Notes: generated by a model not told the origin, from the sequence alone. A stretch of DNA of 64,000 nucleotides from CBDFKK01 sp965248815 (GCA_965248815.1 CBDFKK010000008.1:2852001-2916000), one strand, 5' to 3'; shown: positions 52,889-62,553, counted from the first letter of the stretch. Numbers and translations are program-made.

Positions 52889-54001
52889 ATGAGGTTCACC
52901 GTGCCTAATCAGCAGTTTGCCCATGAGATGTTGCCTCGCTCTTCTCACGATGAAAAGGCAAGGCAGCTTTTTTGCTCAGATATGAGGGGGCGGATGATGA
53001 ATGACGTTTATCCTCATCTGCGCACGGTTTTCGAAAAGCGCACGGGGCCAGCATTCAAGAAGGAACACGGTCGTGAGCCGGTAAGTCGTAAAGATCTCAG
53101 GCGAGCTTTTCTTGACGATCCGTTCTATCGCTCAATGGGGGCGACGCTGAGAGGGACTCAAGAGCTCCTGTGGGATTCAGTCATCGATACGGTCGAGCGG
53201 GAACTGCCGCGGCTGCAAAATACTTTCAAGCAAAGCCGAAAAACAAATCAGGAAACTTTGGAGCTCAATCCTGAGCTGGAAATTCCGCGTTATTTGTCGG
53301 CGGCAGACAATCATTGCCAGCCCGGAAACTACTACACTGAGAATACTGAAGACGATGTCAGCGCCGGAGCGATCTACGATAAGGGTCTGTTTCTTTATGG
53401 CGGCGGTCGTTTTGGTGAGTTCAGCGAAATGTGCGGCACGACGGTTCTTGAGTGTTTGAAGCGAAACTACCCTGACTTTGAACCGAAAAAGATCTTGGAT
53501 ATGGGCTGTTCGGTGGGCCATAGCACTTTGCCTTGGGTTGATGCCTTTCCTCAAGCTGACGTTTATGCCATCGATGTGGCTGCGCCTGTTCTGCGTTACG
53601 GACATGCTCGGGCTGAGTCATTGGGCAAGGTGGTTCATTACTCACAGCAAAATGCGGAGCATACGTCATTCGAAGATGGTTCGATGGATCTCGTGGTCTC
53701 GCACATTATGCTTCACGAAACGTCGCGAACGGCATTTCAAAACATTTTAAAAGAGAGTTTAAGGTTATTGCGGCCGGGCGGCTTGATGTTGCACATGGAG
53801 CAACCTGAAGATGGTCAATTTGAAGATCGATTTGATTCTTTTCTTTGGGATTGGGAAGGCCACAACAATAACGAAGTCTTTGCTCATGTTATGCGTGGCC
53901 TAAGCTTTCACGATGAAGCCGTTAAGGCGGGATTTGACGAGGGTAAAACGCGGCTTGATGATGCGACGTACAATTGCAACATCTTGATCGGGGAGAAATA
54001 G
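52889..54001 (+). CDS. Class I SAM-dependent methyltransferase with N-terminal extension
   Basis: A 370-residue protein from ATG 52889; GTG 52901 with GAGG upstream is an alternative start that removes four residues. The first 190 residues are a helical region not typical of small methyltransferases. The SAM-binding motif I is 'ILDMGCSVGHSTLP', the acidic motif II is 'DVYAIDVAAP', and 'LRLLRPGGLMLHME' follows. The acceptor substrate is unknown. It leads a plus-strand operon with a small helical protein (12 bp gap) and a thiamine-diphosphate enzyme. Confidence 0.85.
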   Translation: MRFTVPNQQFAHEMLPRSSHDEKARQLFCSDMRGRMMNDVYPHLRTVFEKRTGPAFKKEHGREPVSRKDLRRAFLDDPFYRSMGATLRGTQELLWDSVIDTVERELPRLQNTFKQSRKTNQETLELNPELEIPRYLSAADNHCQPGNYYTENTEDDVSAGAIYDKGLFLYGGGRFGEFSEMCGTTVLECLKRNYPDFEPKKILDMGCSVGHSTLPWVDAFPQADVYAIDVAAPVLRYGHARAESLGKVVHYSQQNAEHTSFEDGSMDLVVSHIMLHETSRTAFQNILKESLRLLRPGGLMLHMEQPEDGQFEDRFDSFLWDWEGHNNNEVFAHVMRGLSFHDEAVKAGFDEGKTRLDDATYNCNILIGEK

Positions 54002-54013
54002 GAGTTCTTTACA

Positions 54014-54394
54014 ATGACCAATTCGGATTCGAACGGTCCCGGGCAAGAAGATGTCGTCCGTTTGCGCCGGACTGCAAAGGGCAAGCGTCCGCAGTATTTT
54101 CATGATCCTGCAGTCGACAAAATACATCAAATGGTATTGGTGCTCATTGAGGAGCTTTCCGTGACCCGTGATCGGCTTGATGCGGTCGAGCGGATTTTGG
54201 AACAGCGAGACGTCATGAAGGTGAGCGACGTCAATTCGTTTATTCCTGATGAGGCCGCCGAAAGTGAGCGTGCCGAACGGCGTCAGGACTATATCCGGCG
54301 AGTCACAAAAATATTTACAGATGAACTTGCGCAATTGTCTGGCCGTGACCCATCGCTCGAATTTGAAGACGTGGTGAAAATTGTTTCCGAGTAA
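54014..54394 (+). CDS. Small helical protein, paralogue 1, unknown function
   Basis: A 126-residue soluble protein. It shares with the gene at 57193 the pattern 'LRRTAKGKRPQYFHDPAVDKIHQMVLVLIEELSVTRDRLDAVE' versus 'LRDTVRGKRYRFFDAQGVDELVSMVMALAQELWTVKERNAVVE'. The conserved parts are a basic G-K-R segment, an acidic V-D, and a long helix with coiled-coil spacing. No enzyme motif or membrane segment is present. The position 12 bp after a methyltransferase and before a ThDP enzyme suggests it is a partner or small subunit of one of them. No family name recognised. Confidence 0.75.
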   Translation: MTNSDSNGPGQEDVVRLRRTAKGKRPQYFHDPAVDKIHQMVLVLIEELSVTRDRLDAVERILEQRDVMKVSDVNSFIPDEAAESERAERRQDYIRRVTKIFTDELAQLSGRDPSLEFEDVVKIVSE

Positions 54395-54498
54395 TGGTTC
54401 CGCAGTTACCTTCCCTTCAGAGCGCAAGTCTTCGGCGCATAGCTCGAAATTTCCTTCCTTCCTAGTGTGATTTCACCTTCTCCGGAGCTGCTGTCCTA

Positions 54499-56214
54499 AT
54501 GGATGTGTCAAATAAACTAACCGGCGGTATGGTCGTCAGCCGCGCGCTTCAACGCTATGGCGTTCAAACAATCTTTGCGTTGGCAGGGGCTGCCTATACA
54601 CATCTGCTGGAAGCGCTTGACGATGATGGTTTAAACATCATCAGCACACGTCATGAAAGCGGTACCGTGCTCGCCGCCGACGGCTATGCGCGTGTGACCG
54701 GTAAGCTCGGCGTTGCGCTCATTTTGTCAGACCAAGGTTTGCCGAGTGCGATGACTGGAATTGCTACCGCTTTTCATGCTTGCTCGCCGGTTGTTATTTT
54801 GACGGCGCGTTTGCCCGACCCCTGGTACGAGCCCATGGGAGAAGCTGATCCCGACCAGCATGATCTTATTCGCTCCGTTACGAAATGGTCCCGTTCTGTG
54901 TCGTCGCCCGAGCGCTTGGACGAGCATGTGGATGCTGCGGCCAAGCAGGCGCTGTCCGGGCGCCCCGGCCCTGTCGTCTTGGCGATTCCGCTCGATTGTT
55001 TTGCGGCTACAGTGGAGCGCCTTTCCGAGTTCAATAAACAGCCGCCGGTGTTTGCCCGTCCGGCGGCCGAGGTTGAATCAATTGAACGGGCCGCTGACCT
55101 GATAGAAGCGGCTGAGCGTCCTCTCATTGTCGGCGGGGCCGGAGCCGCCATGGGAGACGCGTCCGAGGCTCTCACTGAATTGTGCCGTACGTATCAGATT
55201 CCGTATTTCGGCAATACGTTAGGCCGCGGCCAGGTGCCTGAAGATGACGAAATAAGTTTTCCGTGGAGCTTTGCGCATCCTGCCGCCGGCAGAGCGGATC
55301 TCGTAATTTCGATTGGCGCACGTTTCAAACAGTTCTTGGGTTACGGAATGCCGCCACGCTTCGATGCGCATGCAAAGTTCATTCAGGTCGACATAGTGGC
55401 CGAAGAATTGAATCGTATGCGGCCGATCGACGTGCCCATTGTTTCCGACGCCGGAGCGGCTTCGCGACAATTGTTGCAAGCTCTTGGCAAAAGGAATGTT
55501 GCTGCGAAAAACAGTGATTGGGTTCGCGAAGAGCTTGCGGGCCGCTACGCGAAATATGAACAACTAGGACGGAATACGAGCGGTTCTATTCACCCGTACG
55601 AGATTTGCAGAGCCGTCAACGGTGCCCTTATGGATGACGGCATTTATGTCGGCGACGGCGGAGACATTCAATTTTGGATGTTCGGCGGCCAACGCATTCA
55701 AAGGCCGCGCATGTTTCTCGATATGTATCCGTTCTTCTCCGTCGGCGTCGGTATTCCGCTTGCGCTTGGCGCGGCGGCCGCGGCACGCGATATCGCTAAA
55801 ACCACGGGCCGCGCGCCATCGCCTGTCGTATTGGTAACGGGCGACGGGGCTTTTGGGTTTTATTGTTCAGAACTTGGAAGTTTTGATATGGCAGGTCTTC
55901 CGGCCGTTGTTATCGTCGGCAATGACGGCGCATGGGGCATGGAAGTACATGGCCAGCGCGCCGCAATTGATCGCAGCATCAACACGCAACTCAAGGCTTA
56001 CGACTATCAACTCATCGCGCAGGCCTATGGCTGTGAGGGCGCACGTATTGAAGAGCCCGGCGCGCTCAAGTCCGCGCTTGCAAATGCTCTGCAATCAAAA
56101 CGATGTACGGTATTAAATGTTATCGTGGATCAAGAAGCGGGGGCTGCACTAAAAACCGACCCTCACTTGCTAAATGTTATTTTCGATGACGTGCCGTCCA
56201 TGCGTCCCGCTTAG
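54499..56214 (+). CDS. Thiamine-diphosphate-dependent enzyme (acetolactate-synthase-like)
   Basis: A 571-residue enzyme of the IlvB/oxalyl-CoA-decarboxylase superfamily. The catalytic glutamate is E53 in 'STRHESGTVLAADGYAR'. The middle domain resembles the FAD/ADP-binding region, and the ThDP motif is 'VTGDGAFGFYCSELG' to 'VIVGNDGAWG' (GDG...N). It would decarboxylate or ligate a 2-oxo acid or acyl-CoA. Divergence at 'MYPFFSVGVGIPLALGAA' excludes a canonical acetolactate synthase. It overlaps the end of the SDR gene by 4 bp in convergent fashion. Confidence 0.9.
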   Translation: MDVSNKLTGGMVVSRALQRYGVQTIFALAGAAYTHLLEALDDDGLNIISTRHESGTVLAADGYARVTGKLGVALILSDQGLPSAMTGIATAFHACSPVVILTARLPDPWYEPMGEADPDQHDLIRSVTKWSRSVSSPERLDEHVDAAAKQALSGRPGPVVLAIPLDCFAATVERLSEFNKQPPVFARPAAEVESIERAADLIEAAERPLIVGGAGAAMGDASEALTELCRTYQIPYFGNTLGRGQVPEDDEISFPWSFAHPAAGRADLVISIGARFKQFLGYGMPPRFDAHAKFIQVDIVAEELNRMRPIDVPIVSDAGAASRQLLQALGKRNVAAKNSDWVREELAGRYAKYEQLGRNTSGSIHPYEICRAVNGALMDDGIYVGDGGDIQFWMFGGQRIQRPRMFLDMYPFFSVGVGIPLALGAAAAARDIAKTTGRAPSPVVLVTGDGAFGFYCSELGSFDMAGLPAVVIVGNDGAWGMEVHGQRAAIDRSINTQLKAYDYQLIAQAYGCEGARIEEPGALKSALANALQSKRCTVLNVIVDQEAGAALKTDPHLLNVIFDDVPSMRPA

Positions 56215-56984
56215 TCAACGATGGCGTTCAATATTCCATAGCTAAGGCCCGCGGTTAGACCACCGTCAACGGCAATAATTTGACCTGTTATGAAACTACT
56301 GTCTTCGGAAGCCAAGAAGTGGCAAATGCCGGCAACGTCGTCCGTGGTTCCCACGCGGCCAAGGGGACTTAGTTTTTCGGCAATCGCATATGACGGGTTG
56401 TCGTCGCTGACCATGGGCGTTCGAATCGTGCCTGGGCAAATTGCGTTAACGCGAATGCGCCGCGGTGCCAATTCCAGCGCAGATGTGCGGGTGAGGCTAT
56501 TGACCGCTGCCTTGGTCGAGGAGTACTGGCCGAAGGCGGGTGCGCTGATTAGGGCGCCTACGGAAGACATGTTGATGATCGAGCCTCCATCATTCATATG
56601 CCTTGGGCCGTAGTGCAATCCGTTATAGACGCCTTTGACATTGACAGCGAAGACGGCATCAATTTCGTCTACCTCTTGCTGCTCCAATGTTTTGCCAGGG
56701 TTGACCATGCCCGCATTGCTGACAATAACATCGAGCTTGCCAATCTCATCCTCTGCGTTGGCAAGAGCCTCAGAGATTTGAGCCTCGTCGGAAACGTCCG
56801 CTCTGAGAAAATGGGCGCCAATTTTGGTGGCAATCTCATCGCCGTCGGCCCTTCGTCCGACAATCACAACTTGAGCACCGGCATCGATATATCGTTTAGC
56901 GACGGCGTGCCCGATCCCTGACGTCCCTCCGGTCACAATCGCTGTCTTATTTTCCATGGAAAAGAAGTGTTCCTTGTCTGCCAT
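56211..56984 (-). CDS. Short-chain dehydrogenase/reductase
   Basis: A 257-residue classical SDR from ATG 56984 (GGGGA 8 nt upstream). The NAD(P)-binding 'TGGTSGIG', the 'NAG' motif, the catalytic Ser in 'IINMSSVGA' and the Y-x3-K in 'QYSSTKAAVNSL' are all present. 'VGRRADG' after strand two leaves NAD versus NADP preference unsure. It would interconvert an alcohol and ketone in the catabolic route. It is divergent from the small paralogue at 57193. Confidence 0.92.
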   Translation of the reverse strand: MADKEHFFSMENKTAIVTGGTSGIGHAVAKRYIDAGAQVVIVGRRADGDEIATKIGAHFLRADVSDEAQISEALANAEDEIGKLDVIVSNAGMVNPGKTLEQQEVDEIDAVFAVNVKGVYNGLHYGPRHMNDGGSIINMSSVGALISAPAFGQYSSTKAAVNSLTRTSALELAPRRIRVNAICPGTIRTPMVSDDNPSYAIAEKLSPLGRVGTTDDVAGICHFLASEDSSFITGQIIAVDGGLTAGLSYGILNAIVD

Positions 56985-57192
56985 CGATTTTTCCCCATAC
57001 AGCGTGTTTGTGTCGAATGCGGGCAAATGTCCTATTCGCCCGCTAGCCAAATTATGAATAAGCTATTGAATGCGAGCGAGATCTTGCAAATGATTATCGA
57101 TCTTGGCCGATTGGGCGGAGTATTCTACACATAATAGTAACGGCGTAGATCGCGATCGAGTTTCTTTGATATCTAATGGAGCATGGAACGAG

Positions 57193-57546
57193 ATGTCCTC
57201 GGACAAAACTGGCAACGGAAAGATCAAACTGCGCGATACCGTGAGAGGAAAGCGCTATCGGTTCTTTGACGCGCAGGGTGTTGATGAGCTTGTCTCGATG
57301 GTGATGGCATTGGCGCAAGAGCTTTGGACGGTGAAAGAGCGAAACGCCGTCGTTGAAGCGATCGCTGCAGAAAAGGGGTTGATCAGTCCTGACGCCATTG
57401 AAGACTATTCTCTGTCAGATGACCAAAAGGCCAAGCTCGATGAAGACCGACAGGCATTCATTGATCGCATTTTCCTTGTCTTGCGCGAAGAGGCAGAATC
57501 CCTGGAGCCTCAAACCATCGCGGAACCCGTTCCGCCCGGCGACTGA
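57193..57546 (+). CDS. Small helical protein, paralogue 2, unknown function
   Basis: A 117-residue soluble protein from ATG 57193 ('MSSDKTGNGKIKLRDTVRGKRYRFF'). The N-terminal half aligns with the gene at 54014 (see there), while the C-terminal helix 'DRQAFIDRIFLVLREEAESLE' corresponds to 'DYIRRVTKIFTDELAQLSG'. No catalytic motif is seen. It is a monocistronic-looking gene between the divergent SDR and the convergent flavoprotein, with 6 bp to the latter's stop. Confidence 0.72.
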   Translation: MSSDKTGNGKIKLRDTVRGKRYRFFDAQGVDELVSMVMALAQELWTVKERNAVVEAIAAEKGLISPDAIEDYSLSDDQKAKLDEDRQAFIDRIFLVLREEAESLEPQTIAEPVPPGD

Positions 57547-57552
57547 TCGCCG

Positions 57553-58968
57553 TTACCACTTTAGAATCGATTGCCCCAAAAGCCGGCCAAAAGAAAGCGC
57601 CGGCATAAGCGACATGCCACCGATAAAGGCATTTCCGGACAGACGCGCGAAACCTAGAATTTCGCCGGCTGCGTAAAGATTCGGAATAACGCCGCCGCTT
57701 TTTTTCACAATGCGCAGCCGTTGATCCACAACGAGACCTGCTGACCCCATCACGGTCACGCCCGCCGCCTTAATCGCAAAGTAGGGCGGCGTGTCGATAG
57801 GTCTGACTAAAAACTCTCGGCCGAACTCGTTGTCGTGCTGTTGAGCAACGGACTTGTTGAAGTTTTCAACAGTGGACTTCAATACCGGTGGGTCCAGGCC
57901 GAGAGCGTTGGCAAGTTCGGGGATAGAATCCGCTCTTAGAAAGTTAGGATGGTTGCCGAGTTTTGACGGCAGCTCCTCTTCGGTCGTTGCCGTCGTAATC
58001 AAGGGCGCGTTCTGGCGCATTCCCTCGTCGAATACGATATGCATCAGCATGTCGGGTTGTGCCAGCAGCGACTTTTCGCAATAGTCGATACTGGGATGAT
58101 CTTCGCGCATAAAACGGCAGCCTTGGACGTCGACAAAAATTTCCCAGGGCTTTCGGAGGTTTGGATTTGTGTTGAGAAACTCCACCGAAAGCGGGTCGTT
58201 CGGATTTTCCAAAACGCCCGAGAATGAACAATTGTAGTGCTCGGCTCCATCAACAACGCCGCCCGCATCGAGTACAGCGCGAACGCCGTCACCCCGCGCA
58301 AACGGATTGCAATGAGATCGCAACGTAACCTCCGGCATGAGCTCGGCCCACATGCTCGGATTTGCCGCATAGCCACCGCAGGTCAAAACAACGTTTTTGG
58401 CGTGGAGCGGCTCAATTGTACCGGCGTCATTTTCTACTTCCACTCCAACCACTGTGCCGGATGTGTCTCGCAATAGTTTGGTCATACGTGTCGAAAGACG
58501 CAGATCGATCTTGCCCGCCGCAACGAGCGCGTCGTGCAGCGGCTTCATCGCGTTTAAAATATCGACCGCCTTGTTCTCGCTCCAATAATAGCGCCGGGTG
58601 AGAAACGGTTCGTGGTGAAAGGTGTGCGCCGGCGTTTCAGGAAGCGGTTGATAGCCCAAATCCATGAGCCAATCGAACGTCTCTGCCGCTTGTTCGATCG
58701 CGAGCCGGGTCAGTTCATGATCGAAGGTGCCTTTGGCGATTCGCATAGCGTCTTCGAAGTGAGCCTCCGGCGTGTCGTCGATACCAAGCTCCTTTTGGTT
58801 GCGCGTTCCAGCCGCACTGATTTGACCGCCGGAAAAGTAGAGCGTTCCACCGATGCGGTTATCAGCATCAATCTGTAGGACGCGTGCGCCGCGCTTGGCG
58901 GCGAATATCGCGGCGGGAATGCCGGCAGAACCGGCGCCGACAATCAATACGTCCGCTGATTGGGCCAT
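57553..58968 (-). CDS. FAD-dependent dehydrogenase (fumarate reductase / ketosteroid dehydrogenase-like flavoprotein)
   Basis: A 471-residue flavoprotein. The N-terminal dinucleotide fold 'VLIVGAGSAGIPAAIFAA' is followed by 'GGTLYFSGGQISAAG', and the C-terminal 'YAAGEILGFARLSGNAFIGGMSLMPALSFGR' is the substrate/FAD closing motif of the FAD-binding-2 family (succinate dehydrogenase, urocanate reductase, 3-ketosteroid dehydrogenase). It likely introduces or removes a C=C bond next to a carbonyl. It lies 24 bp downstream of the amidase gene, so they are one transcript. Confidence 0.9.
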   Translation of the reverse strand: MAQSADVLIVGAGSAGIPAAIFAAKRGARVLQIDADNRIGGTLYFSGGQISAAGTRNQKELGIDDTPEAHFEDAMRIAKGTFDHELTRLAIEQAAETFDWLMDLGYQPLPETPAHTFHHEPFLTRRYYWSENKAVDILNAMKPLHDALVAAGKIDLRLSTRMTKLLRDTSGTVVGVEVENDAGTIEPLHAKNVVLTCGGYAANPSMWAELMPEVTLRSHCNPFARGDGVRAVLDAGGVVDGAEHYNCSFSGVLENPNDPLSVEFLNTNPNLRKPWEIFVDVQGCRFMREDHPSIDYCEKSLLAQPDMLMHIVFDEGMRQNAPLITTATTEEELPSKLGNHPNFLRADSIPELANALGLDPPVLKSTVENFNKSVAQQHDNEFGREFLVRPIDTPPYFAIKAAGVTVMGSAGLVVDQRLRIVKKSGGVIPNLYAAGEILGFARLSGNAFIGGMSLMPALSFGRLLGQSILKW

Positions 58969-58992
58969 GTCATCGTCCCTCCAGCTGCACCG

Positions 58993-60432
58993 TCAAAATA
59001 CACTGATCGGAGGTTTGCGGTCGTGCCACGGCATGGCGTCTTCCAGTTGGGCTGCGAGCCCAAAGAGTTTTGCGTCCTCGCCGGCTTGTCCAATGATTTG
59101 AACACCGACCGGCAGCCCTTCAGGCGTTTGATGAAGCGGCAAACTCATCGCCGGTTGTCCCGTGACATTCCAAAGCGGGGTGAATTCGGTAAAGCCAAAG
59201 CTCTTGTCAAGCCAAGTCTGTGCTGTCAGTCCCGGCGCGTTGGGGTTGAGCTCGCCGATTTCCATGGCCGGTCTCAAACATGTGGGTGTGATCAAGACAT
59301 CAAATTTCAGAAAATCTTGCGCAACTTGGCGGGTAATAAAGTTGCAGACGCCAAAGGCGGCCAGGAGGTCAGCGGCCGACATTTCGCTGCCGCGATGAAT
59401 GTAAGCCAGTACAACGCCCTCTACGGTTTCGCTGTCCGCTTTTCGCCCGAGAAAGTGTTCCAACAGGCCCGTGAAGTGCCGGAAGTTTGCCGACACGATG
59501 TCACCAAAGGCGTTGACGAATTGGCTCCAATCGAAGGTCAGGTCATGTTCAATGACATCGTGGCCAAGGTCGGCACACGCCGCCGCTGCGGCATCGACCC
59601 CGGCGGCCACAGATGCGTCAACCGAGTGACCGGCGCTCGACACTTTCGAAAACGCAATCCGAAGTTTGCCTAGATTTTTCTCCTTGCACCGACTGAGCAA
59701 CGACTCTGTGCTGGGAGAGAGATATTTGTCGCCGGGGCTGCCGCCGAAAACCGCGTCATAGAAGGCTGCTGAATCCCGGACAGTGCGCGATAGAATCCCT
59801 TCAACGCCGAAGCCGCCCAGATTTTCCCATTCGTCGGGCGCTGTGGAAATGAAGCCGCGCGTTGGTTTGTGCGCAACCAGACCGCACGAGTGAGCCGGCG
59901 AGCGTAACGATCCACCGCCATCGTTGCCGTGAGCGATTGGAATGACCCCGGTCGCGACTGCCACTGCTGAACCGCCGCTGGAGCCGCCAACGCCGCGCGC
60001 GGTATTCCACGGATTGCACGTGTCACCGGTCAATCGGCATTCGGTAAGCGGTCCCGCGGCAAGACAGGGCACCGTGGTCCGGCCGATAATGAGAGCGCCT
60101 GTATTCTTAAGGCGACGAAAGAAATCGGAATCGTGATCGACTTCCATTCCATACATGAATTTGCTGCCGCCATGCTGCGGTATGCCTGCGCAGGCACCGC
60201 CGATATCTTTTTTCAGGATTGGCACTCCGGAAAACGGCCCGGCGGGAATTCCGTCACCCTGAACCTGAGCCGCGTAGTCGTAGGTATTCTCCACAAGGAA
60301 ATTTAGTTCGGGATTGATTTGATCGATTGCCGACGCCGCCAATTCTGTCAGCTCCTTTGACGTGACGTCGCCATTTCTGACCAGTTCAGCCAAACCAAGT
60401 GCATCATACGAGGCGTATTCCGATAAGTTCAT
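58993..60432 (-). CDS. Amidase (amidase-signature family)
   Basis: A 479-residue amidase. The Ser-cisSer-Lys triad is visible: the Lys in 'GVPILKKDIG', and the two serines in 'GVGGSSGGSAVAVATG'. Such enzymes hydrolyse carboxamides to acids and ammonia in the cytoplasm. The acceptor region suggests a small-molecule amidase rather than GatA because the neighbouring gatB/C genes are missing. It heads the transcript that continues into the FAD dehydrogenase and is divergent from the isochorismatase-type gene. Confidence 0.92.
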   Translation of the reverse strand: MNLSEYASYDALGLAELVRNGDVTSKELTELAASAIDQINPELNFLVENTYDYAAQVQGDGIPAGPFSGVPILKKDIGGACAGIPQHGGSKFMYGMEVDHDSDFFRRLKNTGALIIGRTTVPCLAAGPLTECRLTGDTCNPWNTARGVGGSSGGSAVAVATGVIPIAHGNDGGGSLRSPAHSCGLVAHKPTRGFISTAPDEWENLGGFGVEGILSRTVRDSAAFYDAVFGGSPGDKYLSPSTESLLSRCKEKNLGKLRIAFSKVSSAGHSVDASVAAGVDAAAAACADLGHDVIEHDLTFDWSQFVNAFGDIVSANFRHFTGLLEHFLGRKADSETVEGVVLAYIHRGSEMSAADLLAAFGVCNFITRQVAQDFLKFDVLITPTCLRPAMEIGELNPNAPGLTAQTWLDKSFGFTEFTPLWNVTGQPAMSLPLHQTPEGLPVGVQIIGQAGEDAKLFGLAAQLEDAMPWHDRKPPISVF

Positions 60433-60568
60433 CTTGAGTTTTTCCTATTCACGCGGCTTTGCGGGCCTTGACGAGTAGTGCACAGAGAGCGTGCAATGTA
60501 AAAAGTTGCAGTGCACTTGGACATCACGTAATTGATCTCAGCCGATTGAACGAAGAGAGGAGCTTTGA

Positions 60569-61216
60569 ATGGCGTCTCAACAAGATATCTATAAAGAAAT
60601 CGGCTATGAATCCAACAAGATCGGATTTGGAAAGAAGCCGGGCATCGTGGTTGTGGATCTGCAGCTGGGATTTACCGACTCGAAATTTGATTTGGGCGGC
60701 CTACCCATGGTCGATCGGGCGACCGACAACACGGCAACACTGCTCAAAGCCGCGCGGGCTGCCGAGGTTCCGATTGCTTCCTGTTATACCGCCTATAGCA
60801 GCGCGCGTGACGCTCCCTACTGGAAGTTGCCGGTCGTTCTCAACGAATTTCATCACGGCCATCCGTGCACTGAGTTGGATTCCCGCATATACGACCCGGA
60901 CTACGACACTGTGTTCTGTAAGCGGGCGCCGTCCATTTTCTTTGAAACGGGAGTGGTTCAGTACTTTTTAAAGGAGCGAGTCGATACGGTTATCGTTACG
61001 GGCTGCACGACCAGCGGATGCGTTCGCGCTAGTATTGTCGATGCATTCTCGTATGGGTTTCGGGTGATCGTTCCGGAGCCGTGCGTGGGCGATATGGACG
61101 AAGGCCCGCATCGCGCAAACTTGAACGACGTCAACCGCCGCTATGCCGACGTCGTTAAATTGGAGGATGCTCTTGATTTCGTCGAAGACTTTCGCGGACG
61201 CAATCAGGATGCATGA
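60569..61216 (+). CDS. Isochorismatase-family amidohydrolase
   Basis: A 215-residue cysteine hydrolase. The triad is D30 in 'IVVVDLQLGF', K118 in 'FCKRAPS' and C151 in 'VTGCTTSGCVRAS'; the cis-peptide 'VTGCTTS' is typical. Relatives include N-carbamoylsarcosine amidase and maleamate amidase. With the neighbouring amidase this suggests release of ammonia from an amide-bearing intermediate. AGAGAGGAG precedes the ATG. Its stop is adjacent to that of the convergent next gene. Confidence 0.9.
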   Translation: MASQQDIYKEIGYESNKIGFGKKPGIVVVDLQLGFTDSKFDLGGLPMVDRATDNTATLLKAARAAEVPIASCYTAYSSARDAPYWKLPVVLNEFHHGHPCTELDSRIYDPDYDTVFCKRAPSIFFETGVVQYFLKERVDTVIVTGCTTSGCVRASIVDAFSYGFRVIVPEPCVGDMDEGPHRANLNDVNRRYADVVKLEDALDFVEDFRGRNQDA

Positions 61217-61924
61217 TTACGAAATTTCTTCCAATTCCACGAGTTCGAACGTCGAATTCATATAGCCGCCGACTTTGATTTTGACGTATACGAAATCGTC
61301 CGGCAGGCACCAAACTTCTTCGGTCGGATGATCGTCAAGATGAAAGATGTAGTGATCGGCGTCGAATGTTCCAGCCGGTACAGTGATTTTTTCGCGGCCG
61401 CCATATGAAATCCCAAATTCGTGTTCAACCAGCAGCGGGCCCGAACTGCCGTCATGTTCGCGCGACGACATGAGAACATGTTTTGCTGGCTGAATTTTTA
61501 CGCCCGAATTGTGATCGTATCTCGTGCAATGAGTGACATCACACGTCAGATTGTGTGCTCCAAAAGAGAGGACAGGCTCTTCGAGTTCCAGACGCTGACT
61601 CACGCGGCCCATAGTCGTGTTATACACTTCGCATTCTGCGACTTTATCGGTAAATCGAAACCATCCGGTCCCGAGAAACGCGCCGTCTTGATGTAGCCGG
61701 ACGAAACAATCTAGCGGCCGATTGTTCTTATCGAGTGTGTACGTCACGTCACGAATGACATGTCTGTCACGGACTGGACCTGGTTCAATTTCACAAAGCG
61801 ACCGCTGCGTCCATTGCCCGTCTTCGTGCCAAGTGTAAGTGAACCATTCGCGGCCATATTCGAACGGTTCGTCTTTTTGATGGCTGATGTAGCTGATTTT
61901 TCCACGCAAATTGCGATGAGCCAT
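61217..61924 (-). CDS. Uncharacterised beta-rich cytoplasmic protein
   Basis: A 235-residue protein from ATG 61924 with AGGAG six bases upstream. It reads as alternating beta strands without a signal peptide ('REWFTYTWHEDGQWTQRSLCEIE', 'ITVPAGTFDADHYIFHL', 'EVWCLPDDFVYVKIKV'), a layout reminiscent of DUF3108-type barrels. I do not recognise a functional family. It is encoded 9 bp after the carboxymuconolactone-decarboxylase-like gene, so it belongs to that operon. Confidence 0.65.
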   Translation of the reverse strand: MAHRNLRGKISYISHQKDEPFEYGREWFTYTWHEDGQWTQRSLCEIEPGPVRDRHVIRDVTYTLDKNNRPLDCFVRLHQDGAFLGTGWFRFTDKVAECEVYNTTMGRVSQRLELEEPVLSFGAHNLTCDVTHCTRYDHNSGVKIQPAKHVLMSSREHDGSSGPLLVEHEFGISYGGREKITVPAGTFDADHYIFHLDDHPTEEVWCLPDDFVYVKIKVGGYMNSTFELVELEEIS

Positions 61925-61933
61925 AACCAACTC

Positions 61934-62512
61934 CTATTCAGCAGCAACTGACTTCGGCATAGGAAATGGGCACGTCGGCTCGCGCTCGACCAAATCATAA
62001 ACAAAGAGAAACTTCGCTACGCCGGCCAACATGCCCATGACCATTCCCATTTGAAAAATTTGCCCGTCGTCAAAATGGGGTTTGAGTTGATCATAAAGTT
62101 CCGGCGTCAGTTGACCGTCATTATTAGTCAAGACGATCTGGTCCGCCAAGCGCAACGCCGCTTTTTCGCCTTCAGAGAACGGTCCCTCTTCATAATCGAA
62201 AAGTGAATCGATTTGGTCTTGGGACAGGCCAGCTTCTAGCGCGCTTTGAGTGTTACCTTTGTTGCAGTAACGGCAACCATGAATGTTGGACAAGCGCAGC
62301 CGGAGGAGTTCCATAATTTTCGTCGGCACGCAGCCGTCATAAAAGACTTTGCTGTAGAACCCGTCTATGTACCAACTGATCAGGTCGGGATTATTGGCGC
62401 CGACTTCAACAAACGTGGCATCACCCGTAGTCTTGGTTGAATGGTCCCAGATCGCTTGCAGAGCCGTCGGCATTTGTCTGCGGTCGACACGTGGTAGTAC
62501 GGGATTGGGCAT
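61934..62512 (-). CDS. Carboxymuconolactone decarboxylase / AhpD-like protein
   Basis: A 192-residue helical protein with the AhpD-type motif 'LSNIHGCRYCNKGNTQSALEAG', including C-x2-C and the nearby His. The family includes gamma-carboxymuconolactone decarboxylase of the protocatechuate route and peroxidase partners; the C-x2-C points to the redox-type subfamily. It is between the GST gene (41 bp) and the beta-rich gene on the minus strand. Confidence 0.87.
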   Translation of the reverse strand: MPNPVLPRVDRRQMPTALQAIWDHSTKTTGDATFVEVGANNPDLISWYIDGFYSKVFYDGCVPTKIMELLRLRLSNIHGCRYCNKGNTQSALEAGLSQDQIDSLFDYEEGPFSEGEKAALRLADQIVLTNNDGQLTPELYDQLKPHFDDGQIFQMGMVMGMLAGVAKFLFVYDLVEREPTCPFPMPKSVAAE

Positions 62513-62553
62513 TAGTTTTCCTCCCTCAATTTTGCGTCGTCTGTATGCATTCC

